Notes: a model not told the origin generated them from the sequence alone. A DNA stretch of 64,000 nt from Pantoea sp. A4 (GCF_000295955.2 NZ_ALXE01000051.1:23914-87913), one strand, 5' to 3'; positions 42,799 to 52,112 are shown, counted from the first letter of the stretch. A program made the numbers and translations.

Positions 42799-44187
42799 TT
42801 ACGGGTCACAGGCAGGGACCATGCTGGGTTTTTGCGCGGTAGTCAGCGTCATCCATCCGAACCCGGCGGCCAAGAGCAATAGCCCAGCACTGATCGCAAT
42901 TGATAACTGCATACCGGCCATAAATGCCACCTTTTCACTGTGTCGTATCATATACCCAAACAACGCGACGCCAATGACGCCGCCGGTTTGACGTGCGGTG
43001 TTCAGCAATGCCCCCGCGACGTCAGATTGATGAGCCGGTGCGGCCGCCAATACGGCATGCGTAATCGTCGGAATCGCCAGCGCAATGCCGCTACCCGCCA
43101 GTAACATGGGGATGATGAGTGTCCAGTGCTCACCACCGGGAAGGGCGAGTAACATCAGCAGGTAGCCACTCGCCGAAATCAGCAATCCGCTAACCGCTAG
43201 CTCGCGTACTCCACGTCGCGTCATCAGGCGACCTGCCACCACATTCATCACCATTAAAATCCCCATCATCGGCAAAAATGCCACGCCAGTTTGTGCAGCG
43301 CTGAAGTGACGGATGTGCTGAAAATAGAGGCTGAAGACAAATACCATTCCATAAAAGGTTAAATTGGCGACCAGACCGATAAAGGTAGAAGCCGCAAGGT
43401 TAGGGCGCCGAAACAGGGATAGCGGCAACATCGGATCGGGTGATCGGGCCTCCGTGCGGACAAATACGCCACCCAACAGCAGCGATGCCACGAAGCAGCC
43501 AATAATTAACGGGTGTTGCCAGCCATAGCGACTGGCTTCTGTCAGAGAAAACGTCAGGCAGCCGAGGGCGAAGGCACCTGACAGTTGTCCGGGCAGATCG
43601 ACGCTTTTACCCGCTTGCGTCGGTGAAGGCGCGGCATAACGCTGTGCCAGCCAGAGACCAGCAATGCCGAGGGGAAAATTAAGCAGAAAAATGGCGCGCC
43701 AGCCAAAACTGCTGAGCAACAGGCCGCCAATCACCGGGCCTGCTGCCAACGCGATACCGCCGCCAGCGCCCCACCAGCCAATGGCTCTGGCTCGGGCATC
43801 GGGGGTGGAGAAAGCCTCGCGCAATAGGGTGAGTGATGTCGGGATCAGCAGGGCCGCACCAACACCTTGCAAGCTTCGAAATGCGATCAGTACCGACAGT
43901 GACGAGGCAAAGCCGCAGCCTACAGAACTCACAGTAAACAGCGCAAAGCCAAGTATAAAAAGCCGTTTGCTGCCAAACCGGTCAGCCAGCAGGCCAGCGC
44001 TGAGCAACAGCGCTGAGAAAACCAGCGCATAGGCATTCACAATCCACTGTAATCCGGCCATGTCACTCGAAAACTGATGACGCAGCGCTTCCAGAGCAAC
44101 ATTCACCACGCTGACATCAAGTAACACGATCACAAACGCCATGCAGGAGGCTACCTGCACCAGCCGGGGTTGATAAGAAGGACGCAT
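42799..44187 (-). CDS. DHA2-family MFS efflux transporter
   Basis: EmrB/QacA-like proton antiporter, 462 residues and about 14 helices. Helix 1 has VIVLLDVSVVNVALEALRHQF (DHA2 motif with Asp), then GLLADRFGSKRLFILG (motif A) and GPVIGGLLLSSFGWRAIFLLNFPLG (motif C). AAGGG precedes the ATG. It is divergent from a LysR gene across 98 bp, which suggests regulated expression by that regulator. Substrate not deducible; no outer-membrane or fusion partner nearby. Confidence 0.82.
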   Translation of the reverse strand: MRPSYQPRLVQVASCMAFVIVLLDVSVVNVALEALRHQFSSDMAGLQWIVNAYALVFSALLLSAGLLADRFGSKRLFILGFALFTVSSVGCGFASSLSVLIAFRSLQGVGAALLIPTSLTLLREAFSTPDARARAIGWWGAGGGIALAAGPVIGGLLLSSFGWRAIFLLNFPLGIAGLWLAQRYAAPSPTQAGKSVDLPGQLSGAFALGCLTFSLTEASRYGWQHPLIIGCFVASLLLGGVFVRTEARSPDPMLPLSLFRRPNLAASTFIGLVANLTFYGMVFVFSLYFQHIRHFSAAQTGVAFLPMMGILMVMNVVAGRLMTRRGVRELAVSGLLISASGYLLMLLALPGGEHWTLIIPMLLAGSGIALAIPTITHAVLAAAPAHQSDVAGALLNTARQTGGVIGVALFGYMIRHSEKVAFMAGMQLSIAISAGLLLLAAGFGWMTLTTAQKPSMVPACDP

Positions 44188-44285
44188 TATTTAGACCCTT
44201 AAAGGAAAAGAGCCTGAGCATAGGGCGTGGCTATCTGTGCGTAAATTCCCTATATTTGCACATCACCTCGCGTATAAGTGCACAT

Positions 44286-45146
44286 ATGTTTAACTGGGAA
44301 GATTTACGATATTTTCATGCAGTCGCGCAAGGCGGCTCGCTATCAGCGGCTGCGCGGCTGTTGCAGGTTGATCATGCCACCGTAGGGCGGCGAGTCACCT
44401 CTCTGGAACAACAGCTAGCCGGGCGTTTACTCGATCGTCAGGCGAGAGCCTGTGTGCTCACGCCTCTGGGCGAGCAAGTTTTGCAGCTCACCCGCGCAAT
44501 CGAACATCACGCCTTTGCAATTGAGCGTGCCGCGGATGCTGAACGTGCACCAGCGCGAGGAAAAGTGACGCTGAGCGTTCCCCCTGTGCTGGTTAACACC
44601 TTACTTACCCGCTGTATGTTTGATTTCCGGCAGAGGTATCCGGAGATTCAATTAACGGTGGTCAGCCAGCCTGGCGTGGTATCGCTGACTCGCCGCGAAG
44701 CTGATCTTGCGCTTCGCCTGGTGAGACCCACCGATGACCACGATGTTGCGCGTAAGCTGGGCGTAATGCCGTTTTCGCTCTACGCCCACAACGACTATCG
44801 ATACCTGAATGATCCCGCCCGTTGGGAGTTTATTGGCTATGAGGAGCAATTGGCACGCATGCCTCATGCGAAATGGATCAATGAGATTGCTGGCCAGCGC
44901 CCGATTAGCTGTGCCGTAAGCGATATCATCAGTCAACATCAGGCAGCGAAGGCCGGATTGGGTGTGGCTTCGTTGCCACAATTTATTGGCGATAGCGATC
45001 AAGAATTGCAACGTTTGCCGTACACGAAAGCAGGATTTTCACCTGAGGTTTGGCTGGTCGTGCACGCAGACCTTCGTGCCTCGCCGCTGTTGCGTAAGGT
45101 GATGGATTTCATTACTACAGCGGTGAAAACCACGCTCAACTGCTAA
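44286..45146 (+). CDS. LysR-family regulator
   Basis: Transcription factor of 286 residues. MFNWEDLRYFHAVAQGGSLSAAARLLQVDHATVGRRVTSLE is the start of a LysR winged helix domain of the group with a DHATVGRR recognition helix; the effector domain starts near residue 90 (GKVTLSVPPVLVN). I chose the ATG at 44286 as it begins the domain; ten further upstream codons are open. Divergent from the DHA2 pump at 42799-44187, the likely target. A GNAT gene follows after 31 bp and may be cotranscribed. Confidence 0.8.
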   Translation: MFNWEDLRYFHAVAQGGSLSAAARLLQVDHATVGRRVTSLEQQLAGRLLDRQARACVLTPLGEQVLQLTRAIEHHAFAIERAADAERAPARGKVTLSVPPVLVNTLLTRCMFDFRQRYPEIQLTVVSQPGVVSLTRREADLALRLVRPTDDHDVARKLGVMPFSLYAHNDYRYLNDPARWEFIGYEEQLARMPHAKWINEIAGQRPISCAVSDIISQHQAAKAGLGVASLPQFIGDSDQELQRLPYTKAGFSPEVWLVVHADLRASPLLRKVMDFITTAVKTTLNC

Positions 45147-45177
45147 TCTTCAACTGACACACCGACAAGGAGGCCAG

Positions 45178-45738
45178 ATGAAGATTACCGATATTCCGCC
45201 GCACTACCTCAGCAATGCGCTGTTTCATTTTGCAGCGCCAACAATGGCGCGGGTAGATGAAATGCTGGCAACGTTAAATGCCTTTGGCCCACAGCATCAT
45301 GCGTTTTTACCCTGGTCAATCGGGCCGCATCACCGCAGCGCGGTGGCGGAGAATATGCAGGAGGCGATGGATAATTTTTCCCGCCAGGAAAATGAATTAA
45401 AGTTTCTGATCATCGATAACCAGACGCAGCGGCTGTTAGGCTGCATCAGCCTGTTTCTTAAAAATCCGGCGATTCCTGCCTGTGAGCTGGGTTACTGGCT
45501 GGCTGTGGAGGCAGAAGGGCGCGGCGTGATGACCCAGGCCTGCGAACAGATGACGGCGATGGCGCTGGCGTTATTTGCGCCGAAACGGCTGGAGATCACC
45601 ACCGCCGGACGTAATCAACGCAGCGCCGCCGTTGCCCTGCGCTGCGGCTATCTGCTGGAAGCGCGCCTAAAGCACCACCGAACCGATAGTTACGGTGAAG
45701 TCGATGACACGTTGATCTACACCTGGCCGCTAAATTGA
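45178..45738 (+). CDS. GNAT N-acetyltransferase (RimJ/RimL type)
   Basis: Acetyl-CoA-dependent acetyltransferase, 186 residues. The GNAT core has CELGYWLAVEAEGRGVMTQACEQM (motif A, acetyl-CoA pyrophosphate loop around residues 115-122) and the RimJ/RimL-type NQRSAAVALRCGYLLEARLKHH near residue 150. AAGGAGG precedes the ATG. It follows a LysR gene by 31 bp, and its 3' end overlaps the convergent MocR gene by 22 bp. Substrate unknown; proteins of this type acetylate N-termini or amine antibiotics. Confidence 0.8.
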   Translation: MKITDIPPHYLSNALFHFAAPTMARVDEMLATLNAFGPQHHAFLPWSIGPHHRSAVAENMQEAMDNFSRQENELKFLIIDNQTQRLLGCISLFLKNPAIPACELGYWLAVEAEGRGVMTQACEQMTAMALALFAPKRLEITTAGRNQRSAAVALRCGYLLEARLKHHRTDSYGEVDDTLIYTWPLN

Positions 45739-47150
45739 GTTTGAGTGATCATACGACGAATAATATCGCCCATTGTTTTAGCGGCTATTTCTTCTTTCTC
45801 ACCCCATTCCCATGACGTATTAATACGAAAACAGTGAGATAAAACATCGGATGTTGAGAACATTTTTCCTGGCGCAATACTAATCCCTTGCGCCAGGGTT
45901 TTCTTGCTCAGCTCACTGGCATCCAGACTTTTTGGTAATTCCAGCCAGAGAAAATAGCCCCCCTCGTTATAATGAACGCAGACTTCGCGAGGCAGGTGAC
46001 GTTGTAAAATTTGCCCGATGCGTTTTTTTCGACTGGAAAGCGTTCGCCTTAATTTTCTCAGGTGCTCTTCATAACTTCTGGTCGTGAGATAATCAACAAT
46101 CGCAAGCTGCATGGGAGAACTGGTAGACAGCGTGCTCATAAACTGTAATTGCTGAACGCGCGGCGCATGTTTTCCGGCAGCAACCCAGCCAATACGAAAA
46201 CCGGATACCAGACATTTAGAAAAGGAGGAGCAATGTAATGTCATATCCTCCGTATCCCAGGCTTTGGCAGGCAGTGGTTTATCCCGACCGGCGTAGAGTT
46301 CGCTGTAGACATCATCTTCGATCAGAACCACCTTATATTTGGTTAAAAGCGCAATAAGGCGTCTCTTTTTTTCAGGGGACAAGGTAAATCCCAGCGGATT
46401 TTGACAGTTTGTCATCAGCCAACAGGCTTTGACGGGGTAATCGATCAACGCCTGCTCTAAAGCCTCCAGATTGATACCTTCGTCTATATCCGTCGCAATG
46501 GATAAGGCTCTTAATCTCAGTCTTTCCAGTGCTTGTAGCGCATTATAAAAACAGGGGTTTTCGACGATAACCCAATCTCCTGGCTCGGTGACTGCCTGAA
46601 GACTCAAATTTAATGCTTCAAGCGCACCGGCCGTGATGACAATTTCTTCTGGAGAAATACTCATACCCTGTTGCGCATAGCGACGAGCAATCGCTTGCCT
46701 TAAATCGATATTTCCGGGTGGAAGATTATTGATGACGCTTAACGCTGATGTTGTTTTGCTGGTATGAACGAGAGATCGATTCAATTGCTGATGGGGAAAT
46801 AACAGTGGGTCAGGGAAACCTGAACCAAAGGGAATAATAGAGGGGTCTTTACCCGCCTGCATAACCTCAAAGATGTAGGTGTTAATATCGACGGCTTCGT
46901 CCTGATTCACCTGAGGAACAGGATGAGTTTTTAAATTATCCGTTTTTGGTGCGACATAATAACCAGACTGAGGCCGCGCTATCACTCTTCCCTGGCTCTC
47001 AAGTAGATGATACGCATGCCCAACCGTAACGAAACTCATCCCACTGGTTGTGACGAGTTCACGAATAGAGGGCAGCTTGTCACCCGGAATCCATACGCCG
47101 AGCTCAATTTGATCGATCAACTTCTGGGCCAGTTGCTGATACTTCTTCAT
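45717..47150 (-). CDS. MocR/GntR-family regulator with aminotransferase domain
   Basis: Transcription factor of 477 residues. The N-terminal GntR winged helix (1-70, IPGDKLPSIRELVTTSGMSFVTVGHAYHLLESQG) is joined to a fold-type I aminotransferase domain binding PLP; the Schiff-base lysine lies in CSSFSKCLVSGFRIGW (~residue 315). This MocR group includes PdxR, GabR and others. AGGGTGG precedes the ATG. No obvious target is adjacent: the GNAT gene converges at its 3' end, and a DapA-like gene precedes it in the same direction. Confidence 0.85.
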   Translation of the reverse strand: MKKYQQLAQKLIDQIELGVWIPGDKLPSIRELVTTSGMSFVTVGHAYHLLESQGRVIARPQSGYYVAPKTDNLKTHPVPQVNQDEAVDINTYIFEVMQAGKDPSIIPFGSGFPDPLLFPHQQLNRSLVHTSKTTSALSVINNLPPGNIDLRQAIARRYAQQGMSISPEEIVITAGALEALNLSLQAVTEPGDWVIVENPCFYNALQALERLRLRALSIATDIDEGINLEALEQALIDYPVKACWLMTNCQNPLGFTLSPEKKRRLIALLTKYKVVLIEDDVYSELYAGRDKPLPAKAWDTEDMTLHCSSFSKCLVSGFRIGWVAAGKHAPRVQQLQFMSTLSTSSPMQLAIVDYLTTRSYEEHLRKLRRTLSSRKKRIGQILQRHLPREVCVHYNEGGYFLWLELPKSLDASELSKKTLAQGISIAPGKMFSTSDVLSHCFRINTSWEWGEKEEIAAKTMGDIIRRMITQTQFSGQV

Positions 47151-47353
47151 TTGCCACCCTTAAACCATCCTGAAAACGCTGCAATCACGATTTTTATCAA
47201 TGAGTCACTTAACTTACGCGCTGAGTGGCAGTCATAAAAATAGTCGACCGTGATTATAATAATTTCCAGTGGGCTTAATGAATAACAGTTTTAACAGAAA
47301 TCATAATAACAGTTAAAAAATGCCTGATTGTAGGCTGCCCGATAATCAATATT

Positions 47354-47380
47354 GACAGTGCCGACTGTGGGGGCACTGTC
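47354..47380. terminator. Hairpin downstream of the DapA-like gene
   Basis: GACAGTGCC / GGCACTGTC, perfect 9-bp arms with a 9-base loop, 17 bp beyond the DapA-like stop codon on the minus strand. T tract poor. Confidence 0.5.
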
Positions 47381-47396
47381 ACCTCTTTCGTGCAAC

Positions 47397-48290
47397 TTAC
47401 CTTAGCTCAAGGCGGGTAATAACCGCAGCAACCTCTGCAATGTCATCCGCTGACAGCGGGCGAAGCGGGCGGGGCAGACAGTCTACATCCGTTAGCCTGA
47501 GCGCGCCCGCAGCGGCGGCCATGACACGGATACTGCCGCCATGTTTGCGGAACAGATCCCATAGTGGCTGTAGACGTTCGCTGAGCTGGACAACGCGCTC
47601 GCGCTCTCCACGTGCAGCCGCGTCGGTGATCTCCTTCGCCGTCTGTGGGAAGAGGCCGCCGCAGACCGAGTACCACACTTCGCAGCCAGCGTTGAGACCA
47701 GTAGCAGCACTGGCGTCTCCGCTGATGCCCACCGTCACGCCTGCAGGCAGCTTCGATTTCAGCCGCTGCACACGCGCCAGAGCGTCTTCCGGCGAAGGCG
47801 GGACGCCAGGGATTTTAACTGATCGGATGCCAGCCAATTCGGCAATCCGCCCGTGCAATTCGTCGGAAAATTCAAAGTGCGTTGTGCCCGGATTATCGTA
47901 GATACAGACTGGCACCGAAACGTGCTGCGTTAGCGTCTCGAACAAGCCGAACACCTCATCGTCCCTGAGCTTTTGATACGAAACCGGCGGCAGCAGCAAC
48001 GCATTGGCCCCGGCCGCCTGCGCGTCATCAGCCAGGCGCAGCACCTCATCGGTGCTGAGCGACCCCACGCAAACTATTAGCGGAATATTTCCCGCATGTG
48101 ACTTTGCGATGGTCGCTATCTGCTTGCGCTGTGGGCGCGTCAGGTAGGCGTAGCTACCCGTTGATCCAAGCACACCGATGGAATCCGCACCGGCTGACGC
48201 AATCCGTTCAAGGAGGCGAATAAAGCCGCGCTCATCAAGGCCTGCGGGCGTAACGGGCGTGAGTGGAAAGGCGCTCAGACCAGTAAACAT
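47397..48290 (-). CDS. DHDPS/NAL-family aldolase or lyase
   Basis: TIM-barrel enzyme of the dihydrodipicolinate synthase / N-acetylneuraminate lyase family, 297 residues. GVLGSTGSYAYLT replaces the usual GTTGE phosphate/carboxylate motif at ~40; VCIYDNPGTTHF carries the conserved Tyr (~135) and SVKIPG the Schiff-base Lys (~160). The altered GSTGSYAYL motif argues against a true DapA and for a catabolic aldolase or dehydratase acting on a 2-oxo acid. The start at 48290 follows AGGAGC; an upstream ATG at 48341 is less likely. Confidence 0.78.
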   Translation of the reverse strand: MFTGLSAFPLTPVTPAGLDERGFIRLLERIASAGADSIGVLGSTGSYAYLTRPQRKQIATIAKSHAGNIPLIVCVGSLSTDEVLRLADDAQAAGANALLLPPVSYQKLRDDEVFGLFETLTQHVSVPVCIYDNPGTTHFEFSDELHGRIAELAGIRSVKIPGVPPSPEDALARVQRLKSKLPAGVTVGISGDASAATGLNAGCEVWYSVCGGLFPQTAKEITDAAARGERERVVQLSERLQPLWDLFRKHGGSIRVMAAAAGALRLTDVDCLPRPLRPLSADDIAEVAAVITRLELR

Positions 48291-48373
48291 AGGATGCTCC
48301 TGCGGGGTCAATGGGGTTAACTCAGGCGAGAATAGCAGCAACCCTGGCCTGGAGAAAGCGGGCCGAGAGTGGG

Positions 48374-49015
48374 TTATGCCTGCCAGCGTGACTGACGGAT
48401 AATGCTACAGAAATTCACAGGCTTGAACTGGGCGTCTTTGTCTGCCAACACATCGGCTTTCACGTTACCAAATGTCGTTTGGGGCTTGTGTTTGATACCG
48501 TCATAAAAGGCCTGAATGATGTCTTCCTTAAAGTCAGGCGTACGCGGATACTGCTGGGTCACCGCGCTGATTTCTTCCTGTGAGAATTTTTGATAATCGA
48601 TTCCCAGCACATCCATTTCAACGCCTGCCGTGAGCAGAGCTATCTCAGGTGCCATGAACTCGGGAATGCCCGGCGTGGTATGCAGGGCAATAGCGGTCCA
48701 GACTTTATCAATGTCCAGTGTATCGATGCCATAACTTTCCAGGAATTTACGGGCTTCATTTGCCCCATCAACTTCAAAACGTTTATCGCAGCTGCAATAT
48801 TCATGCGTAAGACCAAGGTCATGGAACATACATCCGATGTACAGAAGTTCAGCATCGGCTTTCATTCCTCTTTTCTGACCCGCCAGGGCTGCCCAGTGGT
48901 ACACACGGCTTGAATGGTTAAAAAGGAGATCGGATTCGGTATCACGAATGAACTCGGTGGCTTCACGGGCCATTTTAGTGTCCGGGATACTGATGCCTTC
49001 AATTGTGCGGTGCAT
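48374..49015 (-). CDS. HD-domain hydrolase (cyanamide hydratase-like)
   Basis: Metal-dependent HD-fold protein, 213 residues. Metal residues are visible in LFNHSSRVYHWA (His), MFHDLGLTHEY (His-Asp) and ALHTTPG (His). The arrangement and the F(E)VDGANEARKFL segment resemble fungal and bacterial cyanamide hydratase-like proteins that add water to cyanamide, but many HD proteins of this group are uncharacterised. AGAGGA precedes the ATG. It is divergent from an AraC/DJ-1 regulator across 117 bp and probably under its control. Confidence 0.75.
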   Translation of the reverse strand: MHRTIEGISIPDTKMAREATEFIRDTESDLLFNHSSRVYHWAALAGQKRGMKADAELLYIGCMFHDLGLTHEYCSCDKRFEVDGANEARKFLESYGIDTLDIDKVWTAIALHTTPGIPEFMAPEIALLTAGVEMDVLGIDYQKFSQEEISAVTQQYPRTPDFKEDIIQAFYDGIKHKPQTTFGNVKADVLADKDAQFKPVNFCSIIRQSRWQA

Positions 49016-49132
49016 AAAAAAATCCTCTTTTCTGTTGTAGGCCTACAGAGTAAGGCCTAACATCAATGTCCTAAAGTGAAGTATAAAGACGATTCTGGAC
49101 ATAAAGATGATTCAGGACGCCAGGAGGATAAA

Positions 49133-50095
49133 ATGAGCCATACCATCGCTATCCTTGCCATTACGGGGGTTCAGATGCTTGATGTCTGTGGCCCGATGGA
49201 TGTCTTTGCCGAGGCCAACCGGGTACTTAAACGCCACTTTTATACGCTACACGTCATCGCCGTCACCGGTTCCATTATTCACTCCTCGTCCGGGGTTAAA
49301 CTGGCGGCAGATGCAACATTGTCAGACAGTGACGGATTTTCAGCTCATACTTTTCTGGTCGCCGGTGCGCCAGATATTGCTGATTACCAGCCGGACGTGC
49401 ACGTGCTGAGCGGGATCAGCGCAATGTGTGAGTCGAGCCAGCGTTTTGGTTCCGTCTGTACGGGCGCACTGTTGCTGGCTCTGACCGGAAAGCTGAATGG
49501 GAAGAGGGTAACTACACACTGGGCTTGTGCGGATACGCTTTCTCTCAAGCATCCTGAAATTATCGTAGAGGCAGATGCTTTATACGTTGCAGATGGCTGC
49601 ATCAGAACAGCAGCCGGTGTCACCTCTGGCCTTGATATGGCGCTGCGTCTTGTCGAAGAGGATCTGGGCAGAGAGGTGGCGACAGAAGTCGCGGATCAAC
49701 TGGTTATGTTTTTCCGCCGACCGGTTAACCAGTCGCACTTTGTGAGAGGACGTGCGCTCTCTCTTGATGGCCGTACGGCTCTTCAGGATCTGCAACGATG
49801 GGCTATTGCGAACATTAAAGAAGTGACTTCGGTGGCCATGATGGCAGAGCATATTGGCTTCAGCCAGAGGCATCTCACGCGGATTTTCCAACAGGAAGCG
49901 GGTCTCACTCCTGCACAGTGGCTGGAGCGCGAACGCGTAGCCAAAGCAAAGTTGCTGATTGAAAAACAAAAATTGCCAGCAAAAAAACTTGCCGCTGAAT
50001 GTGGTTTTTCCGGACCCGATGTCATGAGGCGCATATTTAGCCGCGTAATGGGGATCACGCCCAGTGGTTATCAGAAATTGCTAGGCCGCGGTTAG
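49133..50095 (+). CDS. AraC regulator with DJ-1/PfpI domain (FtrA-like)
   Basis: Transcription factor of 320 residues. The N-terminal half (~1-185) is a class I glutaminase/DJ-1-like domain with the nucleophile-elbow motif FGSVCTGALLLA (Cys ~105) and HWACADTL; the C-terminal AraC domain (~220-320) has VAMMAEHIGFSQRHLTRIFQQEAGLTP and KLAAECGFSGPDVMRRIFSRVMGITP. The start is fixed by AGGAGG seven bases before ATG 49133. Divergent from the HD hydrolase gene; its ligand is unknown. Confidence 0.85.
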   Translation: MSHTIAILAITGVQMLDVCGPMDVFAEANRVLKRHFYTLHVIAVTGSIIHSSSGVKLAADATLSDSDGFSAHTFLVAGAPDIADYQPDVHVLSGISAMCESSQRFGSVCTGALLLALTGKLNGKRVTTHWACADTLSLKHPEIIVEADALYVADGCIRTAAGVTSGLDMALRLVEEDLGREVATEVADQLVMFFRRPVNQSHFVRGRALSLDGRTALQDLQRWAIANIKEVTSVAMMAEHIGFSQRHLTRIFQQEAGLTPAQWLERERVAKAKLLIEKQKLPAKKLAAECGFSGPDVMRRIFSRVMGITPSGYQKLLGRG

Positions 50096-50195
50096 TTTTT
50101 ACTGAATGGCAGCACTGACCCGACATGACAATAATTGCTAACTTCGGCTCAGCGCTCTGGCATCTGCGCCTTGTGCCAAAGCGGACGTTTCAGAA

Positions 50196-50218
50196 GCCAG
50201 CTATTTCCAATAGCTGGC
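50196..50218. repeat. Strong isolated hairpin
   Basis: GCCAGCTATT-TCC-AATAGCTGGC, perfect 10-bp arms with a 3-base loop, midway between the AraC gene and the broken amine oxidase. No T tract on either strand, so the function is uncertain. Confidence 0.5.
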
Positions 50219-50297
50219 GTATTATCGAACCTGAATCTCATGTTTTTTTTAATAAACTCATATCTGGCTTTAAAGGCGACGAACCCTGTGCAAGGAC

Positions 50298-51443
50298 TCA
50301 ATTCTGTTGTAGCCAGCGCTGAACGCCCGTTGATGCAGAGGCAATTGCACCTGCCAGATAGCCTGAGAACTGCGGCGACCATTCACTGGCGATACCCGTC
50401 ATCTCTTGAGACCATTCTCCCTTCGCGGGAACTGGTTCAGGCATTGCGTGCCCAGCTTCTTGCAGGAGATCAAACTCCGTTGCAGTAAACAGATCGGTCG
50501 CCCAATCTTTTATATACTCAGCTTCGGGCTCTGCTGCATCCTGACCAAATAAGCGTACAAGTTGCTGCCGGCACAGGCCTTTGAGCACGGCTTCACTGAT
50601 GGTCCATCGCGATTTTGCCGGTACGCCAATAAAACCAAATAACGCTGTTTTCCCCGTACCTGGCTCGGAAACGTTGTGGATCTCAACCATAGGCCCCACG
50701 CGGCTTCCTGCATTCCCTGAAAGCTGTCGTGCATGCAATAAGTCTGTTTTAAATACAGCGACATATTTCGCATGGGGAGCCATCCATGTCGGGGTTTTCC
50801 GCCAGTTTGAAAGCAACTGCTCCGGCAGCGCCGGTCTGAAATCTATTTTAGCGGCCAGAGCAGGAGGCAAAGCGAGGAAGACATGCTCACTGGAAAACTC
50901 GGTTTTTTAACTGCCTTCGGATCGGGTATAGACCTGTACTTTGTTGTCGGTCCGGGAGACAGCCACCACCTGATGGCCTGTTTTAATCTTCTCAACCGGG
51001 ATCTGACTTTTGAGTGCCGTGGTCAGCGACTGCATTCCTCCCTCCAACCTGAAAGACGCCGGAGAGCTCTCCCAGGTCGGGTAGCGTTCGGGGGGAGAAC
51101 TTAGCTGACGTTCGTAGAGCATGTCACCCGGGCAGCCATGCGCTATTACCGAAAGCTTAAGCCGCTCGATCAGATGCGCGAAGTCAGGCTGAATGTCAGG
51201 CCAGAACCACGCAGCCCCCATATCAACATGAATGCCTGTGTCGGTATCCGCCAATTCCAGGCCTGACAGCACGCGGCCGCCTGTTCTGTCACGAGCTTCA
51301 AGGATCACATAATCCACGCCCGCTTTTTCAAGCAGTGTGGCAGCATAAAGACCGCTTATGCCCGCACCAATGATCAGTACGCTCTGCTTCCTGATGTCGT
51401 TCCGGTCAGAATTATCGGGCTGAGATGCCCCGTTTTCAGATAA
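50298..51443 (-). pseudogene. Flavin monoamine oxidase pseudogene
   Basis: The frame encodes an FAD amine oxidase of ~380 residues: VLIIGAGISGLYAATLLEKAG (Rossmann), LEARDRTGGRVLS, GAAWFWPD, LEGGMQSL, then after the break FSSEHVFLALPPALAAKI and the C-terminal FAD contact GYLAGAIASASTGVQR. An in-frame TAA at 50909-50907 interrupts it; the reading frame is unchanged on both sides, so this is a nonsense change and not a frameshift. There is no ATG, GTG or TTG between an upstream in-frame TGA and the Rossmann motif. The 5' end overlaps the cupin gene by about 70 bp. Expression of an active enzyme is unlikely. Confidence 0.82.
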
Positions 51444-52072
51444 AAAAATGCACCAGCGGCGCTGGCAATAAGAGCGGGCATATCATCCGGCGGAAACCGC
51501 AGCCAGCTTCCAGCTTCATAGCAACCTTCCGGCGCCTGAAGTTGACCTTTCAGAAGAAGGAGTTCCGCTCCACCTGTAAGTGGCGCACAGAAGACCCGCT
51601 CGCCCGGGGCAAGTTTCTGAAGCTGAACGGTCTCTGAAGTCCCTGAGAATAGGGGGCAGATTTGTCTGTGCGGCTGCCCCTGCCAGTTGGCTGCCTCCTG
51701 CGTATTTATTCTGAGCGGCTGGCGTTCATCGGCAGACATCTGGCGCAGCTTGACGAAAATGGTCGTGCCGTTGCGGCTTGAGGGTTGGTGAGAAGAGCCG
51801 TCCGGGCTGCGCAAGTACCAGCCGGCAGGGTGATCGACACCGTCTTCTGTAAACGTCCCGTCGAGCACCAGAATCTCCTCTCCGCCAGGATGGCTGTGTG
51901 CGGGGAATTCGGATCCGGGCGCATATCGGACAAGGCTTGTTGCGCGGGCCTGCTCGTGACCAATTCGGTCAAGCATCACCCGCTCAACGCCGGGCTGGGG
52001 AGAAGGTACCCACTGATAATCATCCGGGGTAATGATTGCATGCTGTGAAAAATCAGAATTAAGTAACATCAT
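51374..52072 (-). CDS. Double-cupin protein (ChrR-like)
   Basis: Cupin of the ChrR/anti-sigma-factor C-terminal type, 232 residues. The first cupin has the metal motif HSHPGGEEILVLDG (His-x-His ... Glu, ~58-66) and GWYLRSPDGSSHQP; a second, more degenerate cupin (~135-215) lacks a clear His set. There is no ChrR zinc-finger N-terminus and no adjacent sigma factor, so it is more likely a metal-binding or oxygen-dependent enzyme than an anti-sigma factor. It precedes the amine oxidase remnant and follows the carboxymuconolactone decarboxylase-like gene. Confidence 0.75.
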   Translation of the reverse strand: MMLLNSDFSQHAIITPDDYQWVPSPQPGVERVMLDRIGHEQARATSLVRYAPGSEFPAHSHPGGEEILVLDGTFTEDGVDHPAGWYLRSPDGSSHQPSSRNGTTIFVKLRQMSADERQPLRINTQEAANWQGQPHRQICPLFSGTSETVQLQKLAPGERVFCAPLTGGAELLLLKGQLQAPEGCYEAGSWLRFPPDDMPALIASAAGAFFYLKTGHLSPIILTGTTSGSRAY

Positions 52073-52112
52073 AATCAGTGATTAGACGGCCCACAGGAGG
52101 CCGTCTGCAGGC

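Noticed and set aside
50870..50909. Frameshift in the amine oxidase gene
   Set aside because: Counting codons shows both halves are in the same frame; the break is a single TAA stop.
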